61,518 bases of DNA from Candidatus Omnitrophota bacterium (GCA_015232565.1 JADFZK010000014.1:1-61518), one strand, 5' to 3'. Positions 1 through 8,918 are shown, counted from the first letter of the stretch. Notes: a model not told the origin generated them from the letters alone. A program made the numbers and translations.

Positions 1-38
1 TACTATAGCTGTAATGGTCCGGGGCGGAAGCCTTCTAG

Positions 39-2054
39 ATGATTATCAACCTGAGTCCCTACGAAAAGAACCGCATTGTGCCGGAAGCCTTCGGCCAGAC
101 CGAAATGGGCCGCGATCTTCTGGCGCAGGATTATCTTTTGAAACAGATCACCGCTTCGGTTATTTACCCGGAAGGCGATATCGGCAAGCAATTCTGGGGC
201 CGGGTTTACGCCGAAGCGTTCCAGCGTTATGGCACGACCGATATTCCGGTGGATACGTTCAACAAGGTGTGGATCGTTCCGGCCAAGGCCGTGGTGTACG
301 AGAGCAAAGAAGCGGCCTATGTGGTGGAAAGTCACCTGAAAGTCATGCTGGAGACTGACTATTTAGCCACCCAGGTCTCAACCCCAACGCCAAACGACCC
401 CAACGATATCGCCAGGGAAGTCCTGCGCGAGATCGTGATCCCGATCCTGGAAAAAGAAGTGAACGAGGGAATGACCTTCGCCCCGCTCCGGCAGATCTAT
501 TATTCGCTGATCCTGGCCACATGGTATAAGCGGAAAGTCAAGGATAGCATTATGGGGCAAGCCTATGTTGACCGGAATAAAACCGCAGGTATCGATATAG
601 CCGATAAGAATCAGAAAGAGTGGATCTGGCAACAATACGTTGAGGCGTTCAGGAAGGGAGCGTATAATTACATCAAGGAAGATTACAATCTGGTAACGCA
701 AGAAGTGGTGCCCCGGGAATATTTTGCCGGCGGGGCCGACATGGGGCAGGTGGCCCGAACGTATGCGCCAACATTTGATGCCGCAGCGTTGCCTTCAGCG
801 AGTGATCGAATGCTGTCGGTTCAAATGGAAACTCAGCTGCTAGATCTTTCCCCGAAGCCTTCTGATAATGCCTCAACGTCCGGGCGCAAGCAACTGCTGG
901 TATGGGCAAAGGAACACCAGGGGCAGACAGTTGACGTGACACTGGAAGAATTGGCAACTCAATATAATTATACGCGTCAGAGGGTACATCAGATTGCCAG
1001 TAAATATGGCATTAAAACGAAAGGAAATGTGTCCAGAGAGGGAGTGCAGCTTTTGCGGGCATGGGCCGAAAAACATCGTGGAGAAATAGTCGACATAACT
1101 TTAGTGGAATTGGGGTTACAATTCGCCATTAATTCTTATACAGTGAGTGGGATATTGAAAAAATATGATATTAAGACAAGCGGTCAAAGAAGAAAGCGGG
1201 ACCCAACGAAAGGCGCGGAACGTTTGCGAGAGTTTGCAAAGAAACATCGCGATGAAACATTAGATATGTTTTCGAGAGAGATTGATCAAGAATATGGACT
1301 TTCACCAGGGAGGATTAAGCAAATATTGGGTGAAAATAATGTGAGGACTAAAGGCCAGGTGCAGACCGAGGGCGCGAAACGTTTGCGAGCGTTTGCAGAG
1401 AAACATCGCAATGAAACATTAGATATGGTTTTGAGTGAACTTGCTCAAGAATATAACCTTTCAATAAGGAGAGTACATGAAATATTGCGTGAATATAATA
1501 TTAAGACAAAAGGTAAACTGCAGACTGAGGGCGCGAAACTTTTGCGAGCGTTTGCTGAGAAACATCGTGATGAAACATTAGATATGTTTGCGAGAGAGAT
1601 TGGTCAAGAATATGTACTTTCAGGAAATAGAGTCATACAGATATTAGGTGAATATAATATCAAGACGAAAGGTATGGTTCAGCCCGAAGGCGAGGAACTT
1701 ATGCGAGGGTGGGCCAAGCAAAATCAGGGGCAAACAGTGAACGTTACTGCTGTGGAGCTAGGGAGAATATATAGCCTTAAGCCTTGGCGAGTGTATCAGA
1801 TTCTAAGAGAATTCAACATTAAGATCGCCGTAATGCGGGCTGGGCGTAAAGACTCCAGTATGTCTGACAATGCTGGTGGTATCAATCTTGATCCCGCGCA
1901 ACTTGATCTTAAAACGAAAAACAACGATGGAGAGATCAAGTTTGACCTTGATCCCGCCATGCTTCAGCGTGTGCAGAACGTTTCCGGAGTTACCCCGGTC
2001 ATTTTAAATATCCTTCCGCTGGGAAGTCTGCAAAAGTTCCTGGACATAAGGTAA
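39..2054 (+). CDS. NLSPYEK-family giant protein, 5'-truncated, with six HTH-like repeats
   Basis: Residues 1-240 match the exported proteins starting at 12044 and 52308, beginning exactly at their NLSPYEKxRIVP motif. The signal peptide and first ~105 family residues are missing. An in-frame TAG (36-38) lies immediately before this ATG and the DNA before it is unrelated, so the gene is cut here. Residues ~280-605 hold six imperfect repeats of ~53-55 aa (from about nt 879, 1032, 1207, 1372, 1532 and 1690). Each has an AWAEKHRGE-like helix, then a YNLSxxRVHQILxEYxIKTKG-like segment resembling a helix-turn-helix or sigma region 4 recognition helix. The repeats look AT-richer than the flanks. The last ~60 residues (GGINLDP, then PVILNILPL) match the tail of the 12044 protein. 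Function unknown. The family match is seen in the sequence; DNA binding is inference. Confidence 0.75.
   Translation: MIINLSPYEKNRIVPEAFGQTEMGRDLLAQDYLLKQITASVIYPEGDIGKQFWGRVYAEAFQRYGTTDIPVDTFNKVWIVPAKAVVYESKEAAYVVESHLKVMLETDYLATQVSTPTPNDPNDIAREVLREIVIPILEKEVNEGMTFAPLRQIYYSLILATWYKRKVKDSIMGQAYVDRNKTAGIDIADKNQKEWIWQQYVEAFRKGAYNYIKEDYNLVTQEVVPREYFAGGADMGQVARTYAPTFDAAALPSASDRMLSVQMETQLLDLSPKPSDNASTSGRKQLLVWAKEHQGQTVDVTLEELATQYNYTRQRVHQIASKYGIKTKGNVSREGVQLLRAWAEKHRGEIVDITLVELGLQFAINSYTVSGILKKYDIKTSGQRRKRDPTKGAERLREFAKKHRDETLDMFSREIDQEYGLSPGRIKQILGENNVRTKGQVQTEGAKRLRAFAEKHRNETLDMVLSELAQEYNLSIRRVHEILREYNIKTKGKLQTEGAKLLRAFAEKHRDETLDMFAREIGQEYVLSGNRVIQILGEYNIKTKGMVQPEGEELMRGWAKQNQGQTVNVTAVELGRIYSLKPWRVYQILREFNIKIAVMRAGRKDSSMSDNAGGINLDPAQLDLKTKNNDGEIKFDLDPAMLQRVQNVSGVTPVILNILPLGSLQKFLDIR
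879..1845 (+). repeat. Six tandem HTH-like coding repeats (~160-nt unit)
   Basis: The unit recurs with a period of about 155-165 nt inside the first gene. Units 3, 4 and 5 are closest at DNA level: each carries a near-identical stretch around GCGTTTGCAGAGAAACATCG followed by GAAACATTAGATATG. Units 1, 2 and 6 are more diverged. This points to recent internal duplication of the central units. Confidence 0.8.
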
Positions 2055-2129
2055 CTGGCTTTTCAGCCGACTATAGGTCAGCCAGGCCAATTGCCGAAAT
2101 TAATGCTTTCTTATCCGCCCGCCGGTCTA

Positions 2130-2135
2130 TATAAT
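2130..2135 (+). promoter_or_regulatory. Possible -10 box for the sugar-nucleotide operon
   Basis: A TATAAT hexamer lies in the AT-rich part of the 192-nt gap between the first gene and the 2247 gene. No good -35 box is visible at 16-18 bp, so this is weak. The rest of the gap shows only a short CTGGCT/AGCCAG inverted repeat (2055-2084). Confidence 0.3.
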
Positions 2136-2246
2136 ATAAAAATTTAAATGGCGCTTTTGAGTGCGTGGTCTGGCCGGTGCGTTGGTGCCGGGCTGGGCCG
2201 GGCATATTGGGGGCTTTAATCCCGGGGTATAAACAAGGAGGTTGGC

Positions 2247-3263
2247 GTGGTTTCTGTTGGCGTTATCGGGTGCGGTCATTGGGGCCCTAATCATATTCGT
2301 GTTTTCTCCCAGCTGGGTAATTCCCGGTGCCTGAGGTGTGCCGATATCGACCCGGCGCGTCTGAAGTCGGTAAAAGCGCTTTTCCCCGGGCTTACGGTAA
2401 CCGCCGATCACAATGATATTCTTAATGATCCGGCTATCGACGCGGTTTGTATCGCCGCGCCGACGCGTTTTCATTATCAGCTTTCCAAAGAAGCTTTGGC
2501 GGCCGGCAAGCATGTGCTGTGCGAGAAGCCGTTGGCCATGACCTCTGGCGAATGCCTGGACCTTAAGGCCCTGGCGGATAAAGCCGGCCGGTTTTTGATG
2601 GTCGGGCATGTTTTTACTTTTAACTCGGGCATCCGTTGGGTCAAGGAATATATCGAGGCCGGCGAGATGGGCAAGATCTATTACGCCCATTCCGAGCGTA
2701 CGAACCTGGGGCCGTTCCGTTACGACGTGAACGCGTTGTGGGACCTGGCGCCGCATGATATTTCGATCTTCGATTATTTGCTGGGCGCCTCGGCGGTGAA
2801 TGCTTCCGCGCGTGGGCTTAAATGCCTGGGCAACAAGCTGGAAGACCTTTCGTTCGCTACCCTGGATTATCCCGGCGGCGTGCTGGTGAACGTGCATGTG
2901 AGCTGGGCCGACCCGCGCAAGGTGCGCCAGATCACGATCGTGGGCGAGAAGAAGATGCTGGTCTGGGACGACCTCGACCCGATGGGCGCCGTGAAGGTTT
3001 ACGACAAGTATGTGGAGCGCACTACCAAATATTACGAAAGTTACGGCGAGTTCCAGCTTTTGTCGCGGGAAGGCTCCATTACCATCCCCAAGGTGAACCT
3101 GGCCGAGCCTTTGAAGGCGCAGGGGCAGTATTTTATTGATTGTGTGGAGAAGGGCGTCCAGCCCGTAATTGCCGATGCGCTTAAAGGCGCGTCGGTGGTG
3201 CGTACGCTGGCCGCGGTTCAGCAGTCTATGGACAACGGCGGGGCTTCGGTCAAGATTGTATGA
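2247..3263 (+). CDS. Gfo/Idh/MocA-family NAD-dependent oxidoreductase (WlbA-like)
   Basis: A 338-aa protein with an N-terminal Rossmann fold (VGVIGCGHWGPNHIRVF, GxGxxG type) and the family's CEKP motif near residue 90, followed by the usual alpha/beta C-terminal domain. The GTG start is preceded by AAGGAGG (2235-2241), which fixes it. It overlaps the next gene, a hexapeptide N-acetyltransferase, by 4 nt, and a glycosyltransferase follows. This pairing is the one known for WlbA and WlbB, which oxidise UDP-GlcNAcA at C3 and later acetylate the 3-amino sugar during synthesis of 2,3-diacetamido sugars. The oxidoreductase family is clear; the exact sugar substrate is inferred from context. No PLP-dependent 3-aminotransferase lies next to it. 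Confidence 0.88.
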   Translation: MVSVGVIGCGHWGPNHIRVFSQLGNSRCLRCADIDPARLKSVKALFPGLTVTADHNDILNDPAIDAVCIAAPTRFHYQLSKEALAAGKHVLCEKPLAMTSGECLDLKALADKAGRFLMVGHVFTFNSGIRWVKEYIEAGEMGKIYYAHSERTNLGPFRYDVNALWDLAPHDISIFDYLLGASAVNASARGLKCLGNKLEDLSFATLDYPGGVLVNVHVSWADPRKVRQITIVGEKKMLVWDDLDPMGAVKVYDKYVERTTKYYESYGEFQLLSREGSITIPKVNLAEPLKAQGQYFIDCVEKGVQPVIADALKGASVVRTLAAVQQSMDNGGASVKIV

Positions 3264-3763
3264 ACTATTTTAAACATCCCACAGCTTTGATAGGTGAGCA
3301 AGCGGTTATTGGCGCAGGTTCGCGGGTCTGGGCGTTCGTTAACATAATGGACGGGGCGCAGATCGGCTCGGGGTGTAACATTTGTGATCATTGCTATATT
3401 GAAGGCAAGGTCGAGATCGGCCGCAACGTGACCATCAAGAACAATGTGCCGGTTTATGACGGCGTGGTGTTGGAAGATAATGTTTTCGTGGGGCCCAATG
3501 CCACTTTTGTCAATGACCGTTACCCGCGCAGTCGTTGTGCACAGTGGAAGCTGGAGCGCACGGTGGTCGGCAAGGGCGCTTCGATCGGGGCCAATGCCAC
3601 GATCATGTGCGGGGTGACCATTGGCGAGTACGCGGTGATCGGCGCCGGTTGCGTGGTCCTTAAGGATGTCCCGGCGCATACCGTGGTGGTGGGCAATCCC
3701 GCTCGCGCCGTAGGGTTCGTGGACCAGAACGGCCGCCCGGTTAGCGCCGAGGAGCTGGCTTGA
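3260..3763 (+). CDS. Hexapeptide-repeat sugar N-acetyltransferase (WlbB/WbpD-like)
   Basis: A 167-aa left-handed beta-helix acyltransferase. The I/VGxxxxI hexapeptide rhythm runs through most of the protein (for example VIGAGSRVWAFVNI, QIGSGCNICDHCYI, TIGEYAVIGAGCVV), ending with VVGNPARAVGFVD, typical of NeuD/WbpD-like sugar acetyltransferases. The ATG overlaps the stop of the preceding oxidoreductase (ATGA) and its own TGA overlaps the TTG start of the glycosyltransferase, so the three are translationally coupled. It probably acetylates a UDP-3-amino-uronate or similar amino sugar with acetyl-CoA in the cytoplasm. Family certain, substrate inferred. Confidence 0.87.
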   Translation: MNYFKHPTALIGEQAVIGAGSRVWAFVNIMDGAQIGSGCNICDHCYIEGKVEIGRNVTIKNNVPVYDGVVLEDNVFVGPNATFVNDRYPRSRCAQWKLERTVVGKGASIGANATIMCGVTIGEYAVIGAGCVVLKDVPAHTVVVGNPARAVGFVDQNGRPVSAEELA

Positions 3764-4485
3764 AGACACTGGTGGCGCCTATAGCGTTCAATGAAGAGGT
3801 AAAATTGCGCAGTGTGGTGGAGCGGTTCTGTAAAAGCCCGCTTTACGGCCAGGCGGATTATCTGGTGATGGACGACGGCTCGACCGACGGCACGCAAAAG
3901 ATGTTGCAGGGTTTTGCGGCGCGCGGGGTGCGCACTCTGCGGCATAATTTCCAGAGCGGCGTGGGGGCGGCTATCCGCACCGTGATCAAGTATGCGCGGG
4001 CTAACAACTATGAGGTGCTGGTCATCATGGCCGGCAACGACAAGGACGACCCTAATGAATTGCCGGTATTGCTCAAAGAGATCGCCAACGGGTTCGAATT
4101 TGTGCAGGGTTCCCGCTACAAGGGCCGGGTGGGCGTGGGCGGCGATATGCCCTTTTACCGCAAGCTGGCCACCCGTATGCATCCGTGGCTGATGTCCCTG
4201 TTCCTGGGCGTCCGGATCACGGACAGCACCAACGGTTACCGGGCTATCCGGCTTTCCCTGTTTGACGACGCGCGGATCAATATCGACCAGCGCTGGCTGG
4301 ACGCTTACGAGCTGGAGCCTTACCTGATGTTCAAGGCCATACAGTTCAAGCATAAGTTCACCGAAGTTTTCGTGACCAAGATATATCCGCCGAAGAAACT
4401 GGGCTATACCAAAATGAAGCCTTTCTTCGGCTGGTGGAGTATTTTAAAACCGGTATTCTATTTGGGATTGGGGATGAGAAAATGA
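3760..4485 (+). CDS. Family 2 glycosyltransferase (dolichol-phosphate-mannose synthase-like)
   Basis: A 241-aa GT-A type transferase. The nucleotide-binding motif DDGSTDGT lies at about residues 46-53, with a degenerate AGNDKDDP in place of the usual DxD region near residue 90, and GSRYKGR further on. The C-terminus is aromatic and basic (FFGWWSILKPVFYLGLGMRK) without a clear transmembrane anchor. The TTG start overlaps the previous stop codon. It presumably transfers a sugar from a nucleotide donor to a lipid carrier or glycan intermediate, acting after the two upstream sugar-nucleotide enzymes. Acceptor unknown. Confidence 0.85.
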   Translation: MKTLVAPIAFNEEVKLRSVVERFCKSPLYGQADYLVMDDGSTDGTQKMLQGFAARGVRTLRHNFQSGVGAAIRTVIKYARANNYEVLVIMAGNDKDDPNELPVLLKEIANGFEFVQGSRYKGRVGVGGDMPFYRKLATRMHPWLMSLFLGVRITDSTNGYRAIRLSLFDDARINIDQRWLDAYELEPYLMFKAIQFKHKFTEVFVTKIYPPKKLGYTKMKPFFGWWSILKPVFYLGLGMRK

Positions 4486-5261
4486 AGATCTATGGCAAGA
4501 ATCCGGTAATGGAACGTTTGAAGGCGAATCCCAAGAGCGTGCGGGTGATCTTTGTGCAGACCGGGCATCCGGAGCATAGTTATATCGCCTCGAAGGCCCG
4601 CAAGCACGGCATTCCGGTGTCGGTGGTGGAGCCGCGTAAAATGCTCAAGCTGGGGCGCAGTCTGAATACCCAGGGCCTTATAATGGAGGTCCAGGATTTT
4701 GAATATGTGCCTTACGAGGATGTGCTGGACGAAGCGGCGGCCGGTAATACGGTGCTGGTTTTTATCGACGGGCTTAATGACCCGCAAAACCTGGGGGCCA
4801 TTATCCGCAGTTTGGGTTGTCTGGGCGGGTTTACTTTGGTTCTGCCTACCCACGATTCCGTGCACGTGACCGATGCCGTTATGCGCGTGGCCTGCGGCGG
4901 CGAGAATTATGTGCGGGTGGCCAAGGTCAATAATCTTAACCAGGCTATCGGCAAGGCGAAGGACAAAGGTATCTGGATCGCCGGCAGTGTGGTCAAGGAT
5001 GGGGCCGACCTGAAAGAAGCCAAACTGCCTTTTCCGCTGGCGCTGGTGATCGGGTCGGAAGAAAAAGGTATCCGGGATGTCACTCTGCAGAAGCTGGACG
5101 TAAAGCTGTCGATATACATGGCGCATCCCCGTATGTCGCTGAACGCCGCGCATGCCGCGAGTATTTTTTGTTATGAGATCAACAAACAAAAGCCGAAAAA
5201 TGCCAAAAAGCAAAATGCCCCCGCGGGCGAAAGAATCATCTACGACAACCTCCCGGAATAG
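4482..5261 (+). CDS. TrmH/SpoU-family rRNA 2'-O-ribose methyltransferase (RlmB-like)
   Basis: A 259-aa SpoU methyltransferase with an N-terminal substrate-binding domain (YGKNPVMERLKANP) and a trefoil-knot SAM domain. Knot motifs are GLNDPQNLGAIIRS (motif 1), ALVIGSEEKGIRD (motif 2) and MSLNAAHAASI (motif 3). The ATG at 4482 overlaps the glycosyltransferase stop (ATGA); an in-frame start further upstream would lie inside that gene and is not needed. Family members methylate a ribose in 23S rRNA or tRNA. Motif 3 usually reads SLNVSxAAxI, so SLNAAHAASI is slightly unusual. A second SpoU-family enzyme lies at 42828. Confidence 0.88.
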   Translation: MKIYGKNPVMERLKANPKSVRVIFVQTGHPEHSYIASKARKHGIPVSVVEPRKMLKLGRSLNTQGLIMEVQDFEYVPYEDVLDEAAAGNTVLVFIDGLNDPQNLGAIIRSLGCLGGFTLVLPTHDSVHVTDAVMRVACGGENYVRVAKVNNLNQAIGKAKDKGIWIAGSVVKDGADLKEAKLPFPLALVIGSEEKGIRDVTLQKLDVKLSIYMAHPRMSLNAAHAASIFCYEINKQKPKNAKKQNAPAGERIIYDNLPE

Positions 5262-5823
5262 CGCGCTGGATTTTTTTGCCGAAGCCGGCTTGCTCAAGCG
5301 GGTGAAGCGCAGTGGCTGGTGGGTGGCGGGTATTGAGGATCCGGAAAGCGTGGCGGACCATTGTTTCCGTTGCGCGGTGATCGGTTTTTACATGGCGCAT
5401 GAAGAAGGCGCGGACCCGTACCGGGTGCTGGCCATGACGCTTTTTAACGATATCCATGAAGCGCGTATTAACGACCTGCACAAGATGGGCCACTATTATA
5501 TCGATTTCAAAGCGGCCGAAAAGCGGGTCTTTGCCGACCAGGTAGCGGCTTTGCCGGCCAGGGTTAAGTCGGAGCTGGTCAGTGTTCGGGGGGATTACGA
5601 TACCCAGGCTTCACTGGAGGCGCTGGTAGCGCGCGACGCCGATATCCTGGAGTGCCTCGTACAGGCCAAAGAATATTGTGATAACGGGCATCCGGTGGCC
5701 CGTAAGTTCCTCAAGCGTGCGCCGGGGTTCCTTAAGACCCGCACGGCGAAGGAATTGTGGGAAGCTTTACAAACCTGGGATTCCACGGTCTGGTGGGAGA
5801 ACGTGGTAAAGTTTGAACGGTGA
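5152..5823 (+). CDS. HD-domain hydrolase (YfbR/HD_3-like)
   Basis: Up to 223 aa. The HD_3-type core starts at about residue 38 (ALDFFAEAGLLKRVKRSGW), with VADHCFRCAV supplying the first histidine and a later RDADILECLVQA segment supplying the distal aspartate. The central dyad, usually HDxxE, reads NDIHEARINDL, so the metal-binding His is replaced by Asn, although the second His may compensate. Relatives are 5'-deoxynucleotidases or unknown phosphohydrolases. The start is uncertain: ATG at 5152, 5173, 5200 and 5215 are all in frame within the end of the methyltransferase gene, none has a clear ribosome site, and the Lys/Arg-rich first ~37 residues may not all be translated. Confidence 0.72.
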   Translation: MPRVFFVMRSTNKSRKMPKSKMPPRAKESSTTTSRNSALDFFAEAGLLKRVKRSGWWVAGIEDPESVADHCFRCAVIGFYMAHEEGADPYRVLAMTLFNDIHEARINDLHKMGHYYIDFKAAEKRVFADQVAALPARVKSELVSVRGDYDTQASLEALVARDADILECLVQAKEYCDNGHPVARKFLKRAPGFLKTRTAKELWEALQTWDSTVWWENVVKFER

Positions 5824-6590
5824 GTATGCGTTTAAGAGTGTGGACAGTCGGGCTGGTTTTGTTTCTGGTGTCCGTTCAGGGGTGTTTAACCCTTAATCCG
5901 GCTACCGGCCGGGAAGAGTTCCTGGTTTTTACCACTCCGCTGGAAGTGATGATCGGGCAGGGCATTAATGCCCAAATGGGGATGGGCGCCCGGACGTCGG
6001 TCAACAAGGAGTCGGCGGACCGGCTGGAGCGGATCGGGCACCGCGTGGCCCAGGTCTCGGACCGGCAGGATTACGAATATCATTTTTATCTGGTTAACGA
6101 CGACAGCTTGAACGCTTTTACGACACCGGGCGGAAATATATACTTTAACACCGGGCTCTTTAACAAATTAAATTCGGATGACGAGATCGCGGCTGTGCTG
6201 GCGCATGAGGTGGGGCATTGTTCGGCGCGGCATGTGGCCAAGAAATTCCAGGCGGCTTTTGGCTACGACCTGCTGAGCGGCATGGTGATGGGCGGTATTC
6301 AGAACGATGTGCGCCGTAGGATAGCGCGGATGAGCGCCGATGCGCTGGTAAGCCTGGGCCTGGCGGCCTTCAGCCGTACCGATGAGAACGAAGCGGACCG
6401 CCTGGGGGTAAAATATACTTATCTGGCTGGCTACGACCCCAATGGCCTGGCGGAAGCTTTTGCGGTGCTGGCCGCGGAGTCTGGCGACGGCAAGGACGAG
6501 GGCTGGATAATGCTGCGTACCCATCCGCGCCTAGCCGACCGTATCGCGGCGGTCAAGAAAGAGATTGAATTGGTTAAAGCCCGGTATTAG
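5820..6590 (+). CDS. M48-family metalloprotease, lipoprotein
   Basis: A 256-aa Zn-dependent protease. The N-terminal hydrophobic segment ends in a lipobox (VQGC), implying a lipid-anchored periplasmic protein. The HEVGH zinc motif (H129, E130, H133, counted from GTG 5820) and the third ligand in ENEADRLG (E191) are both intact, followed by the family's HPRLADRI. It resembles BepA/LoiP-type periplasmic M48 peptidases, involved in outer-membrane protein quality control, without the TPR extension. GTG at 5820 overlaps the previous stop (GTGA); ATG at 5826 is an equally possible start. Confidence 0.88.
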   Translation: MSMRLRVWTVGLVLFLVSVQGCLTLNPATGREEFLVFTTPLEVMIGQGINAQMGMGARTSVNKESADRLERIGHRVAQVSDRQDYEYHFYLVNDDSLNAFTTPGGNIYFNTGLFNKLNSDDEIAAVLAHEVGHCSARHVAKKFQAAFGYDLLSGMVMGGIQNDVRRRIARMSADALVSLGLAAFSRTDENEADRLGVKYTYLAGYDPNGLAEAFAVLAAESGDGKDEGWIMLRTHPRLADRIAAVKKEIELVKARY

Positions 6591-6612
6591 AATTTGTTGT
6601 ACCCTTTAATGA

Positions 6613-8568
6613 ATGCCAAGGAAAAGCCCGACCAAAATGCCATTGAAGAACACGGATCATACAGATTTTATTGATTCCCTGAAGATCGGCATTGCCCGCA
6701 CTACTTACGGGGACAAGGCCCGGTTTGTTTTTGTGAACGCCGCCCTGGCAGGAATGCTGTGTTACAAGAAATCCGACCTGTTAGGCAAACCCTTTGCGGA
6801 TATTTTCCAGACCCGCAAGAGGCTCGAGGATGTCTTTCGGCTCATCGACCGCCAGGTTAGTTTTGACGGTTACGAGATCCAGCTCAAATGCCGGAAGACC
6901 GGGTTCATTTGGGCGGCGGTGTCGATTACTGTTGAGAACGACAAGAACGGCCGGCCGCGTTTTCTGGACCTGGTGATCAAGGATATTACCCGTCAGAAGG
7001 AGATCGAGCAGGATCTGGTGCGTTCCAAGGAGCTTTTCAAGGTGGTCTTCGACAATTCCGCCGCGGCGATAACTGTTATTGATGACCAGGAAAAGATCAT
7101 CGCCTGGAATCCTTTTACCGAGAAAATGCTGGATATGGGCCGGGAAGAGCTTTTTAACAAGCCCGTGAAGGATATTTATCCCGAACGGGAATGGCGCAAA
7201 CTGCGCAAGCTCAAGATCCGCCAGAAAGGCCTGGTTTCCGGGATCAGCACCCAGGTAATCAAAAAAGACGGGGCGATCCTGGATGTGGATGCGTCTATCT
7301 CCGTACTTAAAGACAGCAAAGGCAAGCTGGTGGGGTCGATCGGTATTCTGCGTGATATCAGCAAACAAAAGCGTATTCAGGAAGCTTTGCTTAACGCCAA
7401 GATCGCCGCCGAGGTCGCCAACAGTTCCAAGAGTATTTTCCTGGCCAAGATGTCGCATGAATTGCGCACGCCTATGAACGCGGTGCTCGGCATGCTGGAC
7501 CTGACTCTGGACACCCCGCTCTCCGACGAGCAAAGGGATAACCTGAAAGTGGCCAAAGAGGCGGCGGGCAATTTGCTGGGGGTTTTAAACGATATTCTCG
7601 ACCTCTCCAAAGCCGAGGCCGGCAAGATCACCGTGGAGCAGATCGAGATCAGTCTGCGCGATGTCATTAAAAGCGTTTGCAAGGGCCTGGCGGTGCTGGC
7701 CCAGAACAAGGGGCTCGAATTGCGCCATGCCATAGCCGACGATATTCCGGCGCTGGTGTTGGGCGATCCGGTGCGCATCCGGCAGATAATAATCAATCTG
7801 GTAAATAATTCGATCAAGTTCACCCATAAGGGCCAGGTGGAAGTCTCCGTGCGCCAGCTGGCTTGCCAGGACGGCCTGAGCGAACTGCAGTTTTCGGTTT
7901 CCGACTCGGGGATCGGCATACCCAAAGAGCGCCAGAATTCGTTGTTCGAGGTCTTCAGCCAGGTGGACGAAAGCACCTCCCGCCGTTATGGCGGCACGGG
8001 GTTGGGCCTGGCGATCTGCAAGAAGCTGGTGGAGATGATGGACGGGCGGATCTGGATCGAGAGCGAAGAGGGTAAAGGCAGTAGTTTCAATTTTTGTGTC
8101 CGGCTCAAGGTTTGTAACGGCGCCGCGCCTTTGGCCGGCGGGTCGGACCTGGCGGGAGTGCCCGGGAGTGCGGGGCCGGTGGGACGCTTGCGTATTCTTT
8201 TGGCCGAAGACAATTTGGTCAACCAGCGGATCGCCGCGCGCGTGCTGGAAAAACGCGGTTGGGAAGTGGTGTGCGCGGTTAATGGCCGTGAGGTCCTGGA
8301 TATCATGGGCAAGAGCCACTTTGACCTGATCCTGATGGATGACCAGATGCCGGAAATGACCGGGGTAGAAGCCACTATAATCATTCGCACCGAGGAGAAA
8401 CAAACCGGCTTGCATATACCGGTGATCGCGATGACCGCCAATGCCATGTCGGGCGACCGGGAGAAATACCTGGCCCAGGGTATGGATGCTTATATTTCCA
8501 AACCTATCGACCGGGACGTTTTGTTTGAAACGATCATTAACGTGGTACAACAGAGGAAATCGGAATGA
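6613..8568 (+). CDS. Hybrid sensor histidine kinase/response regulator with two PAS domains
   Basis: A 651-aa soluble kinase with no transmembrane segment. Order: PAS (~15-130), PAS/PAC (~135-250), HisKA with H-box KMSHELRTPMN (phosphorylated H282), HATPase with N box NLVNNSIKF, G1 DSGIGIP and G2 GGTGLGLAICKK, then a receiver domain (~520-645) with EDN, phospho-acceptor D576 in LILMDDQMPEMTG and the conserved Lys in SKPI. The next gene is a single-domain Hpt protein overlapping by 4 nt, so the phosphorelay His-Asp-His is encoded in two genes. No output regulator is adjacent. The input signal is unknown; PAS domains could bind a small ligand or cofactor. Confidence 0.93.
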   Translation: MPRKSPTKMPLKNTDHTDFIDSLKIGIARTTYGDKARFVFVNAALAGMLCYKKSDLLGKPFADIFQTRKRLEDVFRLIDRQVSFDGYEIQLKCRKTGFIWAAVSITVENDKNGRPRFLDLVIKDITRQKEIEQDLVRSKELFKVVFDNSAAAITVIDDQEKIIAWNPFTEKMLDMGREELFNKPVKDIYPEREWRKLRKLKIRQKGLVSGISTQVIKKDGAILDVDASISVLKDSKGKLVGSIGILRDISKQKRIQEALLNAKIAAEVANSSKSIFLAKMSHELRTPMNAVLGMLDLTLDTPLSDEQRDNLKVAKEAAGNLLGVLNDILDLSKAEAGKITVEQIEISLRDVIKSVCKGLAVLAQNKGLELRHAIADDIPALVLGDPVRIRQIIINLVNNSIKFTHKGQVEVSVRQLACQDGLSELQFSVSDSGIGIPKERQNSLFEVFSQVDESTSRRYGGTGLGLAICKKLVEMMDGRIWIESEEGKGSSFNFCVRLKVCNGAAPLAGGSDLAGVPGSAGPVGRLRILLAEDNLVNQRIAARVLEKRGWEVVCAVNGREVLDIMGKSHFDLILMDDQMPEMTGVEATIIIRTEEKQTGLHIPVIAMTANAMSGDREKYLAQGMDAYISKPIDRDVLFETIINVVQQRKSE

Positions 8569-8918
8569 GTCAGGTAATTGATGTCAAGGATGTACTGGAG
8601 CGCGTGCAGGGCGACAAAGAGTTCATGTTGGAATTGTTCGATATCTTCATGGAAGATTTTACGGGCAAGCGGGACACGTTCTGGAAGGCTTTTGAGAAAC
8701 ATGATACTTCGGGTTTCCAGATGATCGCGCATGGTTTGAAGGGTGCCACCGGCAATATTTCTGCCGCGCAGATGCACGACAACTGTGTTGCCCTCGACCT
8801 GATGGGCAAGGACGGAGATATCTCCAATGCCCGCCCCGCCCTGGAATTGCTGGACCGGCAGTTTGCCGAGTTCAAGATCGAGGCCGCGCGTTTGAAGGCC
8901 GAGATCCAGAAACAATAA
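8565..8918 (+). CDS. Histidine phosphotransfer (Hpt) domain protein
   Basis: A 117-aa four-helix Hpt domain with the motif AHGLKGATGNI, where H56 is the expected phosphorylated residue. The ATG overlaps the stop of the hybrid kinase (ATGA), so it is almost certainly the direct phosphorelay partner of that kinase's receiver domain, passing phosphate to a regulator encoded elsewhere. In many hybrid kinases this domain is fused at the C-terminus; here it is separate. Confidence 0.9.
   Translation: MSQVIDVKDVLERVQGDKEFMLELFDIFMEDFTGKRDTFWKAFEKHDTSGFQMIAHGLKGATGNISAAQMHDNCVALDLMGKDGDISNARPALELLDRQFAEFKIEAARLKAEIQKQ

Noticed and set aside
879-1845. CRISPR-like array
   Set aside because: The repeats are ~160 nt, imperfect and coding; there are no short identical repeats with unique spacers, and no cas genes anywhere in the window.
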